Below are positions 1 to 11,452 of a stretch of DNA of 64,000 nucleotides, piece after piece. The position numbers and the translations under genes were made by a program. Origin of the DNA: Gigaspora margarita (lineage: Eukaryota > Glomeromycota > Glomeromycetes > Diversisporales > Gigasporaceae); contig WTPW01000433.1 in the NCBI GenBank assembly GCA_009809945.1, forward strand, positions 260,164-324,163. Reading direction: 5' to 3'. Under the pieces are notes generated by a model. It worked only from the letters and a program-made list of their open reading frames with translations. It was not told where the DNA came from and ran no database searches. The number at the start of each line of letters is the position of its first letter. The first letter of the stretch is position 1.

Positions 1-359
1 GCCTAATTTTTTGACTTATTGGGTTNGGATTATTAGCACTATTACAAATATACAATATATGTAAAGTTGATTTTTAGAGACTTAAGACAACGATAATAAA
101 TTAAAAATTTTAAATCAGATTTTTTCTTAACAAGAATTAGATATACAAATCGAATATTTTTAACTAAAATGATTGTCTAGATTTACTTCAGGACAGGGTT
201 CAAAATTCATNCATTGTCATCACTAATAATAATAGACAGGTTTAAATATTGGTTAGAGGTAGCTTTAATGCAATTAAACGAGTAATAAACTAATAATTTG
301 AATGGAGTCTATAATAATAACATGTAATAATTAACATATTGGTGTATCTAATAATTGAT
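1..359. other. AT-rich stretch, nothing recognised
   Basis: No coding frame, repeat or element end could be supported here. Two single Ns lie near 26 and 211. The stretch may be the interior of the hAT-like element whose right end lies at 360-477, but its left end is not visible in the window. Confidence 0.4.
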
Positions 360-477
360 CCGTCCAATCTTATACTAATCGGTCCTAATCGGTCCTGGAC
401 CACAGTCCAGTCCAACTTTTTAAAAGACCGCTGGTCTTTGGACCAAGACGGACCAGACGGACCGATTAACAGCCCTA
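360..477. mobile_element. Right end of a hAT-like element with GGTCC subterminal repeats
   Basis: A cluster of short direct and inverted GGTCC/GGACC motifs ends in a terminus that reads TAGGGCTGTTAATCGGTCC on the opposite strand. Clustered short motifs just inside a TAGGG-type terminus match the other hAT-like elements of this window (11453, 13959, 33497). The left end is outside the window or unrecognised, so no target duplication can be tested. Confidence 0.45.
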
Positions 478-1273
478 GTCTTGAACTGTTATCCAGGAAC
501 AGAGTACAAAGTAGGTAGTTACCAGGAACGGAGTACAAAGTACGTAATCTATGGTTTACAGGCATTTGAAATGCTGTGTCTCTTTTGTGTCTCATTGGTT
601 AATCTATCCTTGAGACTTCTGAATGTATTTCTATATTTGTACATACTCTATGGGGCTTTTGATCTGCTGTATTGCATGAAAAAAAAAAAATTTTGCGGAT
701 ACCAGGAATGGAGTACAAAGTACGTAGATTATGGTTTACAGGTATATGAAATGTTGTGTCTCTTTTGTGACTGATTGTTTAATTTATCCTTGTGACTTCA
801 GATTGGATTTTTATACAGTTGACCCTCTCAAAACCGGTAGGTACGGTGGACTGCTTTAGCATCGGTTTAGAGAGGTTATCAGATTTGCAAATGTCATGTG
901 ACATGCCGGCATGAATGGACCAATCAAATCGCAGAATTTAAAAAGCATTTATATAGACATACTAGTTTATTAGATCAGCTAATTCTAGTAAAACGTGTTT
1001 AATTATAAGAATATTACAGTTTTAGCAATCAATGGTTGTTGCAATTATATGGATTGCCCGATTAAGCAGCCCATTAATCATAAAAAAATTGGAATTTTAA
1101 GTCACAAGAGAGCCTTCATGCATAATCAGAGATGAATATCCCCAGCTTTTATATCCGTCATTTAAATTTGAAATGCACGTATTTATTTGGGTGATATGAA
1201 ACTTCATGATCCTTACAAGCTTTTCTCTTTTGGAGTTTGAAAAGGTATCATATTAACAGCAGTCTTGTAATGG

Positions 1274-1384
1274 CGTCGAACTATTTTGACATATTTCAGC
1301 ATTGAATTTTGGTATGAAACCATTAAGATATCTTAGCAGTTTCATATCAAAATCAATGCTGAAATATGCCAAATAGTTTCGACG
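1274..1384. repeat. Inverted repeat with ~46-bp arms upstream of the transposase
   Basis: Arms at 1274-1320 and 1339-1384 are near-perfect reverse complements and share CAGCATTGATTTTGATATGAAAC-like sequence. They lie inside the transposon between the left terminus and the transposase start. They could be a small nested foldback or a subterminal regulatory structure; the sequence does not decide. Confidence 0.65.
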
Positions 1385-1672
1385 ATATGTATAATTTCGT
1401 CTAAACCAGGGCTGATAATAATATCCAATTTAGTTAAATATACAATCGTTCTATATTAGATTACCAGAAATAATGGAGTAAGCGTTGTTCTGAAAATCCG
1501 TATAGTAACCCAGTAATTTCGAGATTTTGCTGTAAATAAAAATGATGTAATTAAAAGTAAAAAAAAAAATTGTAAAATAAAATAATAAAATTAGCAATAC
1601 GCTAAACTTATCTTCAAAAATTCAAGATAAAGTTTCCAATTATTTTTTTTCAACTTTTATTCGGTTGTATTT

Positions 1673-3622
1673 ATGGGAAAAAGTAAAGATAAAACTGTTT
1701 TAGCTGGAAATTTGCACAGTGATCAAAGAAAGTTGTTATGCAAATATTTTCAAGCCAATCTGAAACTTACCCAAAAGGAACTCACAAAATGGGCAAAAAA
1801 TGAATTCAAATTACTAAAAGCCCCAGATCAAAGTACAATTTCAGATATTTTAAAAAGAAAAGATGAGTTTACCACAATGTCTTCAAGTGATCTTGGAGTT
1901 AAAAAATGCCGCGTTGTTATGGTTCCCGAATTAGATATTGCTTTAGCTAATTGGGTCTTGCAATGTGAACATCAGTCTGTATGTATAAATGGAGATATTA
2001 TTAAAGCCAAGGGTAGGAGGTTAGCAGATTTGATGAATATTCCTGAAGGTAACCAGCCAGAGTTTTCAAATGGTTGGTTGCAAGCTTTTCAGGAAAGACA
2101 TAATTTTTATAACTTTAGACTGCATGGTAAAGGTGGTTCGGCTAACATCACTGCTATCAATCAAAACCTTTCTGAGATTATTCGTACAACTAATGAATAC
2201 CCTCTGTATGATATCTATAATATAGATAAAACAGGTTTGTTTTATACTATGGCACCTGATCGTACAATTGCATCTCGCCAAATTGAAGGAGCAAAAAAAG
2301 ACTGTACACGACTCACCGTTGCATTTACGTGTAATGCTAATGGCACGCACAAGTTTGATCCTTTCAGTATTGGTCATGCTAGAAAACCTAGATGTTTTAA
2401 AAAAAATGGGTGAAGAACTTGGCTTCTATTATCGCAACAATCTAAAAGCGTGGATGACTGCTAAGTTTTTCAGGTAACGTATGAATCAAAATCGATTAGC
2501 TAATCAAAAAGTCGTTATCTATTAATTTCTTTTTTAAAAGAAAATAATATCACTTCGTTCCTCATACTGCCCCGTGTTGATTGGCATGATCAGATATTTG
2601 AGCTTTCATTAAATACAATCATATGATTTTACAGACATGCATGTTCGTAAAATCATATGATAGTGTTGAATAGTACTCAAATTTTTTAAATTAAACGGTG
2701 TATAAATGCAATGCAAATGTTTAAATTATTAAGCAAAACAATATAACGATAAGGTTATTAATCGTTTTAGGAATGGCTAGAAGAATTTGACAAAGAAATG
2801 AAGGAATTAAATCGTCATGTCTTACTTATCTTAAATGGTGCCTCTTCACATACTACTGGTGGTCTTATTCTAACGAATACAAAGGTGCTTAAACTACCTC
2901 CGTATACTACATCAAAGATACAGCCCATGGATGCTGGTATTATTGCATCGTTCAAGCTTCATTATCGTCGTATGCAACTTCAACGTGCAATTGATCGTGA
3001 TGAAGCTAGAAAAAATAATATATATCAAGTTGACCAATTGCAAGCTATGAAATGGATAAAGGTTGCCTGGAGTCAAATATCTGCTAGAACTATCACGAAT
3101 TGCTGGTTTCATACGAAAATTATTTCCCCTCGCGATGAATATGGAATGCCTGTTGTTCCATCTCCTCTTGATAAAGAAAATGTAGAAGAAGTCTCACTTA
3201 TTGAAGATGTAGAGGAAAACTTACTTGTCGATCAGGATAATGAATTGGCCACCAAAGAGCTTCAACAAGTAATAGATGCGTTGCATTTTCAGAATCCAAT
3301 CCCAATTAAAGATCTGCTAGATCTTGAGGAAGAAAAAATGGATACACATCAACAATTTGATGATGAAGATTTCATTCAAGCTGCTACAGAAGTCGAACAA
3401 GTAGAAAATGAAATTGTGACACAACCCTTAACCGGAAAGGAACAATTGGATATTCTACGCGATGCTCTAAGAATTGTTGATGAGAGGATTGATGATGGTG
3501 GGGTAACAATGAAATCTTTGCGAAAGCTTCAATCCTGTATTCGTGAGGAAGTTCAAAAGGAAAAGGCCGAAAAACAGGTCCAAACTACACTTGATCGATT
3601 CTTTCACGATCTGAATAATTAG
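1673..3622 (+). pseudogene. CENP-B/pogo (Tigger-like) transposase, decayed, with one probable intron
   Basis: This is the transposase that would cut and paste the surrounding element in the nucleus. The N-terminal part (residues about 13-65) is a psq/CENP-B helix-turn-helix. A second Tc5/CENP-B DNA-binding domain follows (about 80-160), including NGWLQAFQERHNF. The DDE domain then begins with NIDKTGLFY, which holds the first catalytic Asp. Frame 1 closes at 2413, but the family sequence continues one frame over (GEELGFYYRNN, KAWMTAKFF) to about 2470. It resumes in the first frame at 2771 (EWLEEFDKEM). The shift fits one extra A in the A-run near 2400 and one lost T in the T-run at 2466-2470. 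A 297-bp GT-AG intron is likely at 2474-2770. The second catalytic Asp is replaced: LNGASSH stands where LDNAPSH is usual. The third Asp is kept in QPMDAGIIASFK. The C-terminal tail is acidic and degenerate. The protein is therefore very unlikely to be active. Confidence 0.88.
2474..2770 (+). other. Probable intron of the transposase
   Basis: The stretch starts CAG|GTAACG and ends TTTTAG|GAA, and family sequence matches on both sides. Its length, 297, is a multiple of three and joins the flanking exons in phase 0. It contains a perfect hairpin with arms at 2617-2632 and 2647-2661 (ATCATATGATTTTAC). That hairpin might be a small insertion, since fungal introns are usually shorter. Confidence 0.6.
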
Positions 3623-4744
3623 CATCGCATTAAATTAATTTTAAGAACAAAAATTATAATTGCGAAAAACTTACAGGTATTTTTTTTTCATGATTATCTA
3701 GCATAAAAAGAATAAAAAGAGGTCAGATTAGATCATTTCTGTAATGACTTATCAAATAAAAAATATTTAGCTATTAGCGGGTATATATTTTACTTCGTTT
3801 CCTGCTAGTATAGGTTAAAAAATAAATTACTTGTCTCTATAAAAAATAAGCTTATAAAATTTTACTTATCTGTGATTCGTTGACTACTATAAAATTAACT
3901 CACGAGTAATTTTTATGCGATTTGATTGGATACATTCCACGTGACAAATCGGAAATCTAGATGTAAGGACAATCGGATATCAGAAATGACAGGTTATCGG
4001 ATATTAAATATAGAACAGGTATGGTAGATCGATTTTTAACCGATTATAGCAGGTTATCAGTTTTGACAGGATCGGTTTTGAGAGGGTCAACTGTATTTGT
4101 ATATACTCTATGGGTTTTGGACCTACTGTATCGCATGCAAAAAAAAAAAAAAAAAAAATGCAAATTATATATTTGTAATCAGAGAATATTCTAGATACTA
4201 TAATAATATGATAAATTTCTTTGTCTAGTTATCGATTTAAAAACTTTACTATTTATTATCGTGGCTTTTAGACCCATGATATGAATATAAAATTATTCTT
4301 GATTTACCTGTTTTTGTTCACTGTTTTGGCTATATAGCCTTTCAGTTTTTTGATCTGATTTATTTCTTAATTTGTATAAATGGGGCTTATACTATTTTAC
4401 TCTGTTAAATATATAATTTTGAAAAGCCTGTCAACGAAGTGACAGAGCGATCATTATTGCGAGATCAGATGACTTTACGGCAGGTTATATGGCAGATTTT
4501 TATGTATCCTTTTAAGGTTATTCGTTGTTACATGTTGTAGTGTTTGTTTACAGGTAATTGTGAAGCAGCATATGATTTTTAAAATTCACATGGTTACCAA
4601 TAATACAGGAGAAGAAGAAAGGAGTATTTAAGGTCAAAGGTCTCAGTGAAGAAGGTTATCTTTTTCTTCACTATCACTCACCTTGTGAAGGCTGGCTCTA
4701 TCGCTCTCCCTTACCCACCCGAATTCAAGCAATCAGTGTTGTTT

Positions 4745-4980
4745 TTGTTGTGTCAGGCTCCACAGCTGCTGTAGCAGTGCAAGGATCTGTTTTTGTATTT
4801 GGCTTCGTGGCTGAAAGCGACAGTGCAAGGTCCAGTGTTTTTATTTGGCTCTGTGACTGCAAGTGGCAGTGCAAGGACCAGTTTTGTATTTGGCTCTGTG
4901 GCTGCAAGTGGCAGTGCAAGGACCAGTTTTTGTACAGTATTTGGCTCCGCGGCTGCGAGTAGCAGTGCAAGGACCATAAT
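4745..4980 (+). repeat. GC-richer minisatellite, five ~45-51-bp units
   Basis: Five consecutive units share GGCTCYGYGGCTGC, then GCAGTGCAAGGACC, then a T-rich TTTTGTATTT end. Three further units lie at 5930-6055 in the next ~1-kb repeat, with a different spacer (GAGTAGATAGTTAG). Open frames exist on both strands only because the units lack stops; I do not regard them as coding. Confidence 0.75.
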
Positions 4981-5929
4981 AAGAATGATATATTGTTATG
5001 AATATATATACTGATTCTCTTTCAGCTATAGGAAGAATTGACAGTTTCCCTCTGCATGAGAGCATTTGGATAAGTTAATTGTTTTGGGTTGCTCCATTAC
5101 TGCAGATCATTTTAGTATCATTTCAATTGCTGTTTTAATAAGTCTATATCTCTGTAGTTGAGTATTTGATAATGTATATGAGAGCCGCCGAGATAGTGAA
5201 CCCTTATCCCGTATGTTTTAATGTATTGTCGAATAGTGAATTACGTATACCAGGAACGTAGCATGATATGGTTAACAGGCAACTATCTGTATGTGATTTC
5301 TTGAATCTTATTGGATGGCGTATTCAAATTGATCATTTGATGCTCATTGACATCACGTGTATACTGGGTGTTTGTTTAATATCATATGAAAATATTTTTT
5401 GTGTAATTCATTTTGATAAATTTACGAGTGCTATACCTGTTATGCCTTGCTACCTATATGGATAGTCATGCATATTGAGCAGATCTAATGCTAAATTAGA
5501 TAAAAAGCATATTAATATTGATTTGCTTAAATTTGTTTAATGCCATATGAAATCGGATTTCATTTTGATAGACTTGTGGCTGTGAAGCGATCATTATTGT
5601 GAGATCAGTTGACTTTATTGATCACCTTTGATTTTTGTCATTTATGGTTAGTCTAGTGCTTTTGTCGAAGCTTTTATTGTTTTTTATTGGGATGACATAT
5701 GATTTTAGCAGGTTTCTATAAAAATCGGTAAATAGGATATATTGAAGTAGTGCTAGGAGGCTGTAGGCATGTGGACATTATGGAATGAATTATCTTTTGT
5801 TTCGTTATCGCATGCCTTGGTAAAGACTAGCTCTATCTCCCTAACGCCATTTAAGTGGTCCTGCAAGTATTACTAGTGTCAGTTTGGTTGGGCGAAGGAC
5901 CATCAATAGCAATTTTTGAGCTCCGCAGC

Positions 5930-6055
5930 TGCAGTAGCAATGCAAGGACCCTTACGAGTAGATAGTTAGGCTCCACGGCTTCAGTGGTAATGCAAGGAAC
6001 TTATTAGTGGATAGTTAGGCTCTGTGGTTGCAGTAGCAGTGCAAGGACCTGAAAT
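5930..6055 (+). repeat. Second copy of the GC-richer minisatellite, three units
   Basis: Three units of about 45 bp carry the GCTCCRCRGCTGCAG core and GCAATGCAAGGACC. They occupy the same position within the ~1-kb tandem unit as the array at 4745-4980. Confidence 0.7.
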
Positions 6056-7323
6056 AGATCCTGAAGGATGGTGCTCTGATTCTCTTTTAACTATATGGAT
6101 ATGTTAGCTATCTTTCTTATGTTTGGGTTTTTATGTAGTAGGCAGGCTTTTTAGGACCTTGGAGTTTAGGGAATTTGGGGTCCAAGAGGTGAGAAGTTTA
6201 TGTGTTTGACAAATAAGAAGAAGATTAGTGCGAGTTCAAATAACTGGTCCTAGTCTAGAGACTTTGTTGTAGGCATTAAACTTTGAGTATATAACACTAG
6301 AGCTTGCTTGGATAATGAACTTTTCCTATATGTTTTTCATAATATATTTTTTTATCATATAGCAATAAAGTTATATCTACTTCACTATAGCAATTTACAG
6401 ATGAATTAGAAAAACTAATGCATGATTGCATAACGAAATCATAATCAGTAATTATCATGTGATTTTTACCAAGATCTATATTACTAAATCATCTATTTTA
6501 ATTAACACTTTTGTGGAAAACAAACATAATGAAGTATTAATAATAAGCATGTTTAAGCTTACCAATTTTATCTATCAATATTTTCTATTATATTCTATTA
6601 TTTATTATATAAGCTTAAATTTAAATTTTGGGTTTCTATACTTTAACATTCTTGATTGGCAGGATCCATAAACATGACCAAATTGTGGGAAAAATTACAA
6701 TATTTGATCTTTAAATAATTACATGGAATAACGAGTGTGAGAATTAAGTTTCATTCTGTTCATTTTAATGACTGCATTTCAGGAGAAATATATGTATGAG
6801 GTTTAATTCTGTTTGCTTTAACAATTGAGTTTCAAAAAAATGTATGTATAATTCATAATCATTTAATTCTAGTGTGGTATGATAATGATTGTATTTCAAT
6901 AGAAAGTATGATTAACTATAATTATTTAACTATTCAATAAATCACTATAACAAGTGTGTAGTTGATTGCAGTTTGTACATGCTTAATTTTTTTAGATTTA
7001 AATAATTGTGATTGTGATCGCAATTACCAAAGCTGGCCAATTTATCATGAATGTCAAACTCATGTTTATGATAAATTAGTCAGCTTTACCAATTGTTATC
7101 ACAATTACAATCATTTAATAATAAAAAAAATTTATCATAGGGGCCACAGAATTATGCAAACTGCAATAATTTTGGGGTTGTGTCTCAAAAGAATCTATAA
7201 TTAACCATAATCATTTAATTTGTTCAATAAATTATCAGTGTGAGTGTGAAATCCTGTTTACTTTAACAATAATTTTTCAAAAAAAATGTATAATTAACTG
7301 TACTTGTTAAATTGTTCATAAAT

Positions 7324-7528
7324 TAGACCAGACCAATTTAATTTGGTGGTTTAGATTACCTCCCTTCTGCCTTCTCCCATTTACCCCTCACTATATATGC
7401 GAAAAATTTCAGAAACTTTTTATAATATTGTGGATCATTTCAAAAAAAATTTTTATAATAAACTCCCTCCAGCCCCTCCCCTTTGTGAAAAAGATATAAT
7501 GTAAACCACTGAATTAAATTGGTCTGGC
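7324..7528. mobile_element. MITE, GACCAGACCAATTTAATT family, copy 1
   Basis: The ends are inverted repeats of about 27 bp, beginning GACCAGACCAATTTAATT and continuing into a GGTGGTTTA phrase. The interior is C-rich then A-rich and has no frame. The second copy is at 26151-26393. The target duplication is not clear for this copy. Confidence 0.75.
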
Positions 7529-7787
7529 CTTACCAAGTAACTTAATTCTGTTTACTTTATGATTAAAAATGATCAATTAATTGTTCAATAGATCACCAAT
7601 GTAAATATGAAGTTTAATTCTGTTCACTTTAATGATCATGTTTTAAAAGAAAATATGATTTACCATAATTTAAATTACTGGTATGAGTATGAAGTCTAAT
7701 TCTGATCATTTTAGCAATTATGTTTAAGAGATGTATTATTAACCATAATCAATTGATTGATCATTAATTATCAGTATGAGTGTGAAG

Positions 7788-8010
7788 TTTTCAAAATAGT
7801 AGAAATTGGAAAAAAAATCTTTTTGGTATATATTCATGTACTATGTACTAAGTATACCAGATTACCTTATCACATTGATGTAAGTTTGATACTTATATGC
7901 TTATTGTTTACCGAAAAACAATATATGTCTAATGTTACAGGTGCTGCTGGTATATAAGTATATAGCATACACCAAAAAAAATCTTTTTGCCCAATTTTAC
8001 TATTTTGAAA
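7788..8010. mobile_element. MITE with ~45-bp inverted ends inside the tandem repeat
   Basis: The left end TTTCAAAATAGTA and the right end TACTATTTTGAAA pair as inverted repeats. The similarity continues inward through an AAAAAAAATCTTTTT-like stretch for about 45 bp. The 115-bp repeat phase resumes on the far side, which supports an insertion. No target duplication could be fixed. Confidence 0.6.
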
Positions 8011-8150
8011 CCTGTGATAATTCTATTCATTTTAAAGTTTGCGTTTCAAGAGTTATATTATAACTTTAATGATTTATTATTACCAGAATGAGTATGAAAT
8101 TTAATATGTGATTGTGTATTAAGAAAGTGTATATATATAATTAACTATGA

Positions 8151-9624
8151 AGACTAGAATAGCAAGTAAGTTCTGTTATAGAAATTCTTATAAAAAATAA
8201 TTTCTATACTAAACTTTAGCAATTGTATTATCATTTAGTGTATAAAAATTCACTTTCACAATGTAAACAAATACCAAGTGCATAATATTAAAAAATTTTC
8301 TACATCTGAAGACATAGATCAAATGCTAGCATATACAGTATTAAATTCTAATAATTTGATACATTAAAATTATATAGCTCAATGCATTTGCTGATTCGTT
8401 TCTTGTTAACATTTTAACCAATGTTGACTTTCTTATGATAAAGCAAATTAAAATTTTTTCAGCATAAGAAAAATAAAACTGATTCTGAACTTTGCCTATA
8501 ATTTTTTCAAACTATATAAAATCTTAAAAGTGCTCGAATCATCTAATCGAAATTTACGTTCCTGATTTTGTGTGACAATGTCGTGCAGCTACCTTATAGA
8601 TTAAAAATGTATAATACAATACTTGAATTAATAAAAAGAGTATAATTCATTTTGCTCTACCAAAACTAAATAAATTACAATTCATAGTTCTTACCTAACT
8701 CATCAATAAACAAAAACCCTGAACCTTAAAAACCTTAATTATACCCAACATAGCATAAACCCATACAAACCTACTTAATATCTGGAATTTCAGCCATGAA
8801 TCAGCCACCTAGCCCGAATTCAGATTAAGATCGTCAACTTTAAACCTCACAGCGCATACATAACTATTCTTAAAACCTACTCATTGTTATACTATATGTA
8901 AAATAATGCTATCTAACTAATACACTTTCTTTCATGACTTTAACTAGATCAATGTTAGTAAACCTGAGCTACTTGAAGATCAAATTGTTTAAAAACTCAG
9001 ATAAAGGTAACTATATGTGAGGAACAAAAGGTTAATATAACATCATGTAGTGTGTTAAGTATTATTGCGAAAGTTATTAAATAGAATGGTCAGATCAATA
9101 ATGATATTTGGTTGGATAAATTTTCACACACATTAAGTTTATCAGGTATAGGAAAATATACTAGCAAAAAAATTAATATCATGAAACTGGCAGAATGTAA
9201 GAATAATAACAATAACCTAACTCTAAAACATGATATAAAGGCTGATTGGATAATGTTAATTGATTCAGAAGTTAGAATTAAATAAAGGGCACTAAGATTT
9301 TTCCTGTAATAATAATGGAGTTGTATTTGATAAATTACCCTATAATAGTAATGCAAACTAGTAGAAACAGACCTGGTAATCTGATGTAGCATCTGTTTAA
9401 GAAAAATAATTATAGTGACTGTGAAAAGTGGATGAACATAATGACATCGTATAGTCAAAAAAAAATCTTAAACAAAATCCCAAAAGCGTCTTGTGCTTCT
9501 CTTACACTTGACTCAAAGAAATCACTTGAACTAATAAGGCCTCACCTCCAACTATATACATGCAATTAAAAAGGAAGAATGGAATAGGGGATTCACTAGA
9601 GCTCATCTTTCCAAGTGAGAAATA
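8151..9624. other. AT-rich intergenic sequence, nothing recognised
   Basis: A 122-codon open frame on the minus strand (9090-9458) is rich in Leu, Ile, Tyr and Ser and has no recognisable domain. I treat it as chance in AT-rich DNA. No element ends were found. Confidence 0.4.
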
Positions 9625-11065
9625 ATGCATGCTCAATTTTTTTTTGGTTTTATATAATTTTATTATTGTCTTTATTTTATGAATTCTTATTTTGATATAG
9701 TTTGTAACACAGTTAGGTAATTAAAGTTCCAATCGAGAGATTATAGCTCCTATTAAGAGATTAAAGCTCCAATCAAGAAATTGAAGCTCCAAGTGAGGGA
9801 TTGAAGCTCCTATTCAAATTAAAGATATATTATAAGGTATAGTTTCAGTCCGTGAAAGGTAATTAAAACAATTGTTAATATATTTAATATTACTGTAACA
9901 AACTAATATATTGATTTATATTAACAAAGAGAAACCTATAACCTGTAATTATATGTATTAATTTATATAGTTTAAATAATTTAATCTTACTCACTATTTG
10001 CTCATGATCAAAGCTAAATTGGTTCAAAACTCTATAAGCTCAGTAACAATGTTCAACTCTGAATTTTGATTATTCTAGACTAACTTCCTGAACATCTAGT
10101 GACCAATTATCTCAAATTATTGACCAAGATTACATGATTTTGTTACTATTCGATTCGTCTCATTAAATGGTACTAAAATCATATAATTCTGGTCAGATGA
10201 TTTAGTAAATCCATTCAGATATCTGAATTAAAAAAATGGATATCCAGTGTCATTCTCAATTTTTTTGTTTCATTTTTTTACTATTACAGTCATTATTTTT
10301 TGAATTTCTTATTTTGGTATAGCTTGTGACACAGTTGCTTCAATCATGAGATTGAAGGCGATTAAGACAGGACCCCGAAATATACATAGATAGGTCAGAT
10401 TAATTCTAGGGTTACTAAAAAAGAAAAGATCTGCAAGAAAAACTTCAAAAATAAGCAAAAAAATTACTATAAATGGAAAAGATCTGCATAAAAAATCTCA
10501 AAAATAAGCAAACTCATACCTGACCTATCTATGTATATTTCGGGGTCCTATTAAGACTCCAATCAAATAATTAAAGCTCCAATCGAACGAGTTAAGTCCA
10601 AGTGGGTAATTAAACTCTAATCAAGAAATTGAAGCTCCAATAGGGATTAGAGCTGTTTAACCATTTAAAAATTGCTCTATAGTTTCAAGCAAAATTATGT
10701 GGTATGAACTGGAATTATTTTAATGCCAGTCAAATAAACAGTTAAACAATTAAACAATTAAAAAAAATTTTAGGTGGTTCCAATTTCTAACCTCCAAGCT
10801 AAAGATTAAAAATCTCCAAGGAATTAAAGATATATAAGGGTGTAGTTTCAGTTCGTGAAAAAAAGAATAATTATTAGAATGATTTTAATAAATGTGGATA
10901 ATATTTAGAATTATTGTAATAATCTGATGTATAGATTTTTCTAATAAAGAGAAACTCTATAACCTGTAATTTTGTGTGTTAGTTTATTGATTTAATCTAT
11001 TTAACCTTAACCACTATTTGTTCATGATCAAAACTAAATTGGTCCAAAACTCTATGACCTCTCCT
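9625..11065 (+). repeat. Tandem duplication (~440 bp and ~640 bp plus MITE) with ~20-bp internal repeats
   Basis: Copy A (about 9625-10060) and copy B (about 10245-11065) share, in order: a TCAATTTTTTT start, a GATATAGTTTGTAACACAGTT phrase, a run of ATTAAAGCTCCAATCAAGA-like ~20-bp repeats, AGAGAAACCTATAACCTGTAA, and CATGATCAAAGCTAAATTGG. Copy B is lengthened by a MITE at 10369-10549. Nothing coding was recognised. Confidence 0.65.
10361..10557. mobile_element. hAT-type MITE, copy 1, with perfect 8-bp target duplication
   Basis: The element is 10369-10549 (181 bp). Its ends are AGGACCCCGAAATATACATA and the reverse complement, and the inverted repeat runs about 30 bp. ATTAAGAC is duplicated exactly at 10361-10368 and 10550-10557. 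An 8-bp duplication is the hAT hallmark. A nearly identical copy sits at 57738-57917. No coding capacity, so it must be moved by a transposase encoded elsewhere. Confidence 0.92.
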
Positions 11066-11452
11066 ATCAATTGTAATAGCTTATTGGATAAATGTATGAC
11101 AATTAATCTTAATTGGATCTCTACCCTTAACAAGACCAGAAAACAATTAAAAAAACTAAAATATAAAGAACCTATTCATACCATAATCATGATTCTTTTA
11201 TTACTACTTAACATTACATCATGAATTTCAAAATTAATCAGAACCCAATTACTTAAAATTAAACCAAAATTCAGCAAAAACTATTAGAATGAGATCAAAT
11301 CTTATTATTCTACTAAAACAAAAAGAATTGCTACAAGATAAAATAGAACTCAAAAGTTAAAATACCTATTAGCATTTTAGAATAACAACACTACAATAAC
11401 ACTACAATAACACTAAATCAACCAGAATATAAAAAATATATAACCACACTCC

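Larger units (their letters stand above)
814..4095 (+). mobile_element. pogo/CENP-B-type (Tc1-mariner superfamily) DNA transposon with TA target duplication
   Basis: The element runs from 816 to 4093. The terminal inverted repeat reads CAGTTGACCCTCTCAAAACC at the left and its reverse complement at the right, and TA is duplicated at 814-815 and 4094-4095. Weaker inverted similarity continues about 150 bp inward on both sides, including GCGATTTGATTGG. It sits inside a tandem repeat: removing it and one TA restores a sequence that matches the uninterrupted repeat copy at about 600-690, so the insertion is directly demonstrable. It carries one decayed transposase gene (1673-3622). Confidence 0.9.
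481..6330 (+). repeat. Tandem array of a degenerate ~1-kb unit (about 2.2 copies, split by a transposon)
   Basis: Landmarks recur in the same order. ACCAGGAAYGGAGTACAAAG-like starts lie near 485, 521, 702 and 5249. A block around GCGATCATTATTG lies at 4447 and 5585. The minisatellite of the 4745 entry recurs near 5930. CTGATTCTCTTT lies at 5012 and 6078, and a block like AGTGAACCCTTATCC at 5196 and near 6310. Once the 3.3-kb transposon at 816-4093 is removed, the spacing between units is about 1.1 kb. The function is unknown. No long reading frame is shared between copies, so this looks like non-coding satellite or an old non-coding element. Confidence 0.6.
6700..8150 (+). repeat. Degenerate ~115-bp tandem repeats
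   Basis: A unit built from a 'CAGTGTGAGTGTGAAGTTTAA' -like phrase, TTCTGTTCACTTTAA and AACCATAATCATTTAA recurs roughly ten times with heavy drift. Two MITEs interrupt it (7324-7528 and 7788-8010). No coding potential was seen. Confidence 0.6.

Noticed and set aside
4725-5065. Overlapping open frames of 70-81 codons on both strands
   Set aside because: They arise because minisatellite units lack stops; the translations are repeats of the same DNA unit and differ by frame.
9090-9458. 122-codon minus-strand frame
   Set aside because: The composition is hydrophobic and simple, there is no domain, and nothing nearby suggests a gene.
11386-11412. Three AACACTACAAT repeats that might suggest a CRISPR-like or satellite array
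   Set aside because: It is a trivial short tandem repeat in a eukaryotic context, without spacers.
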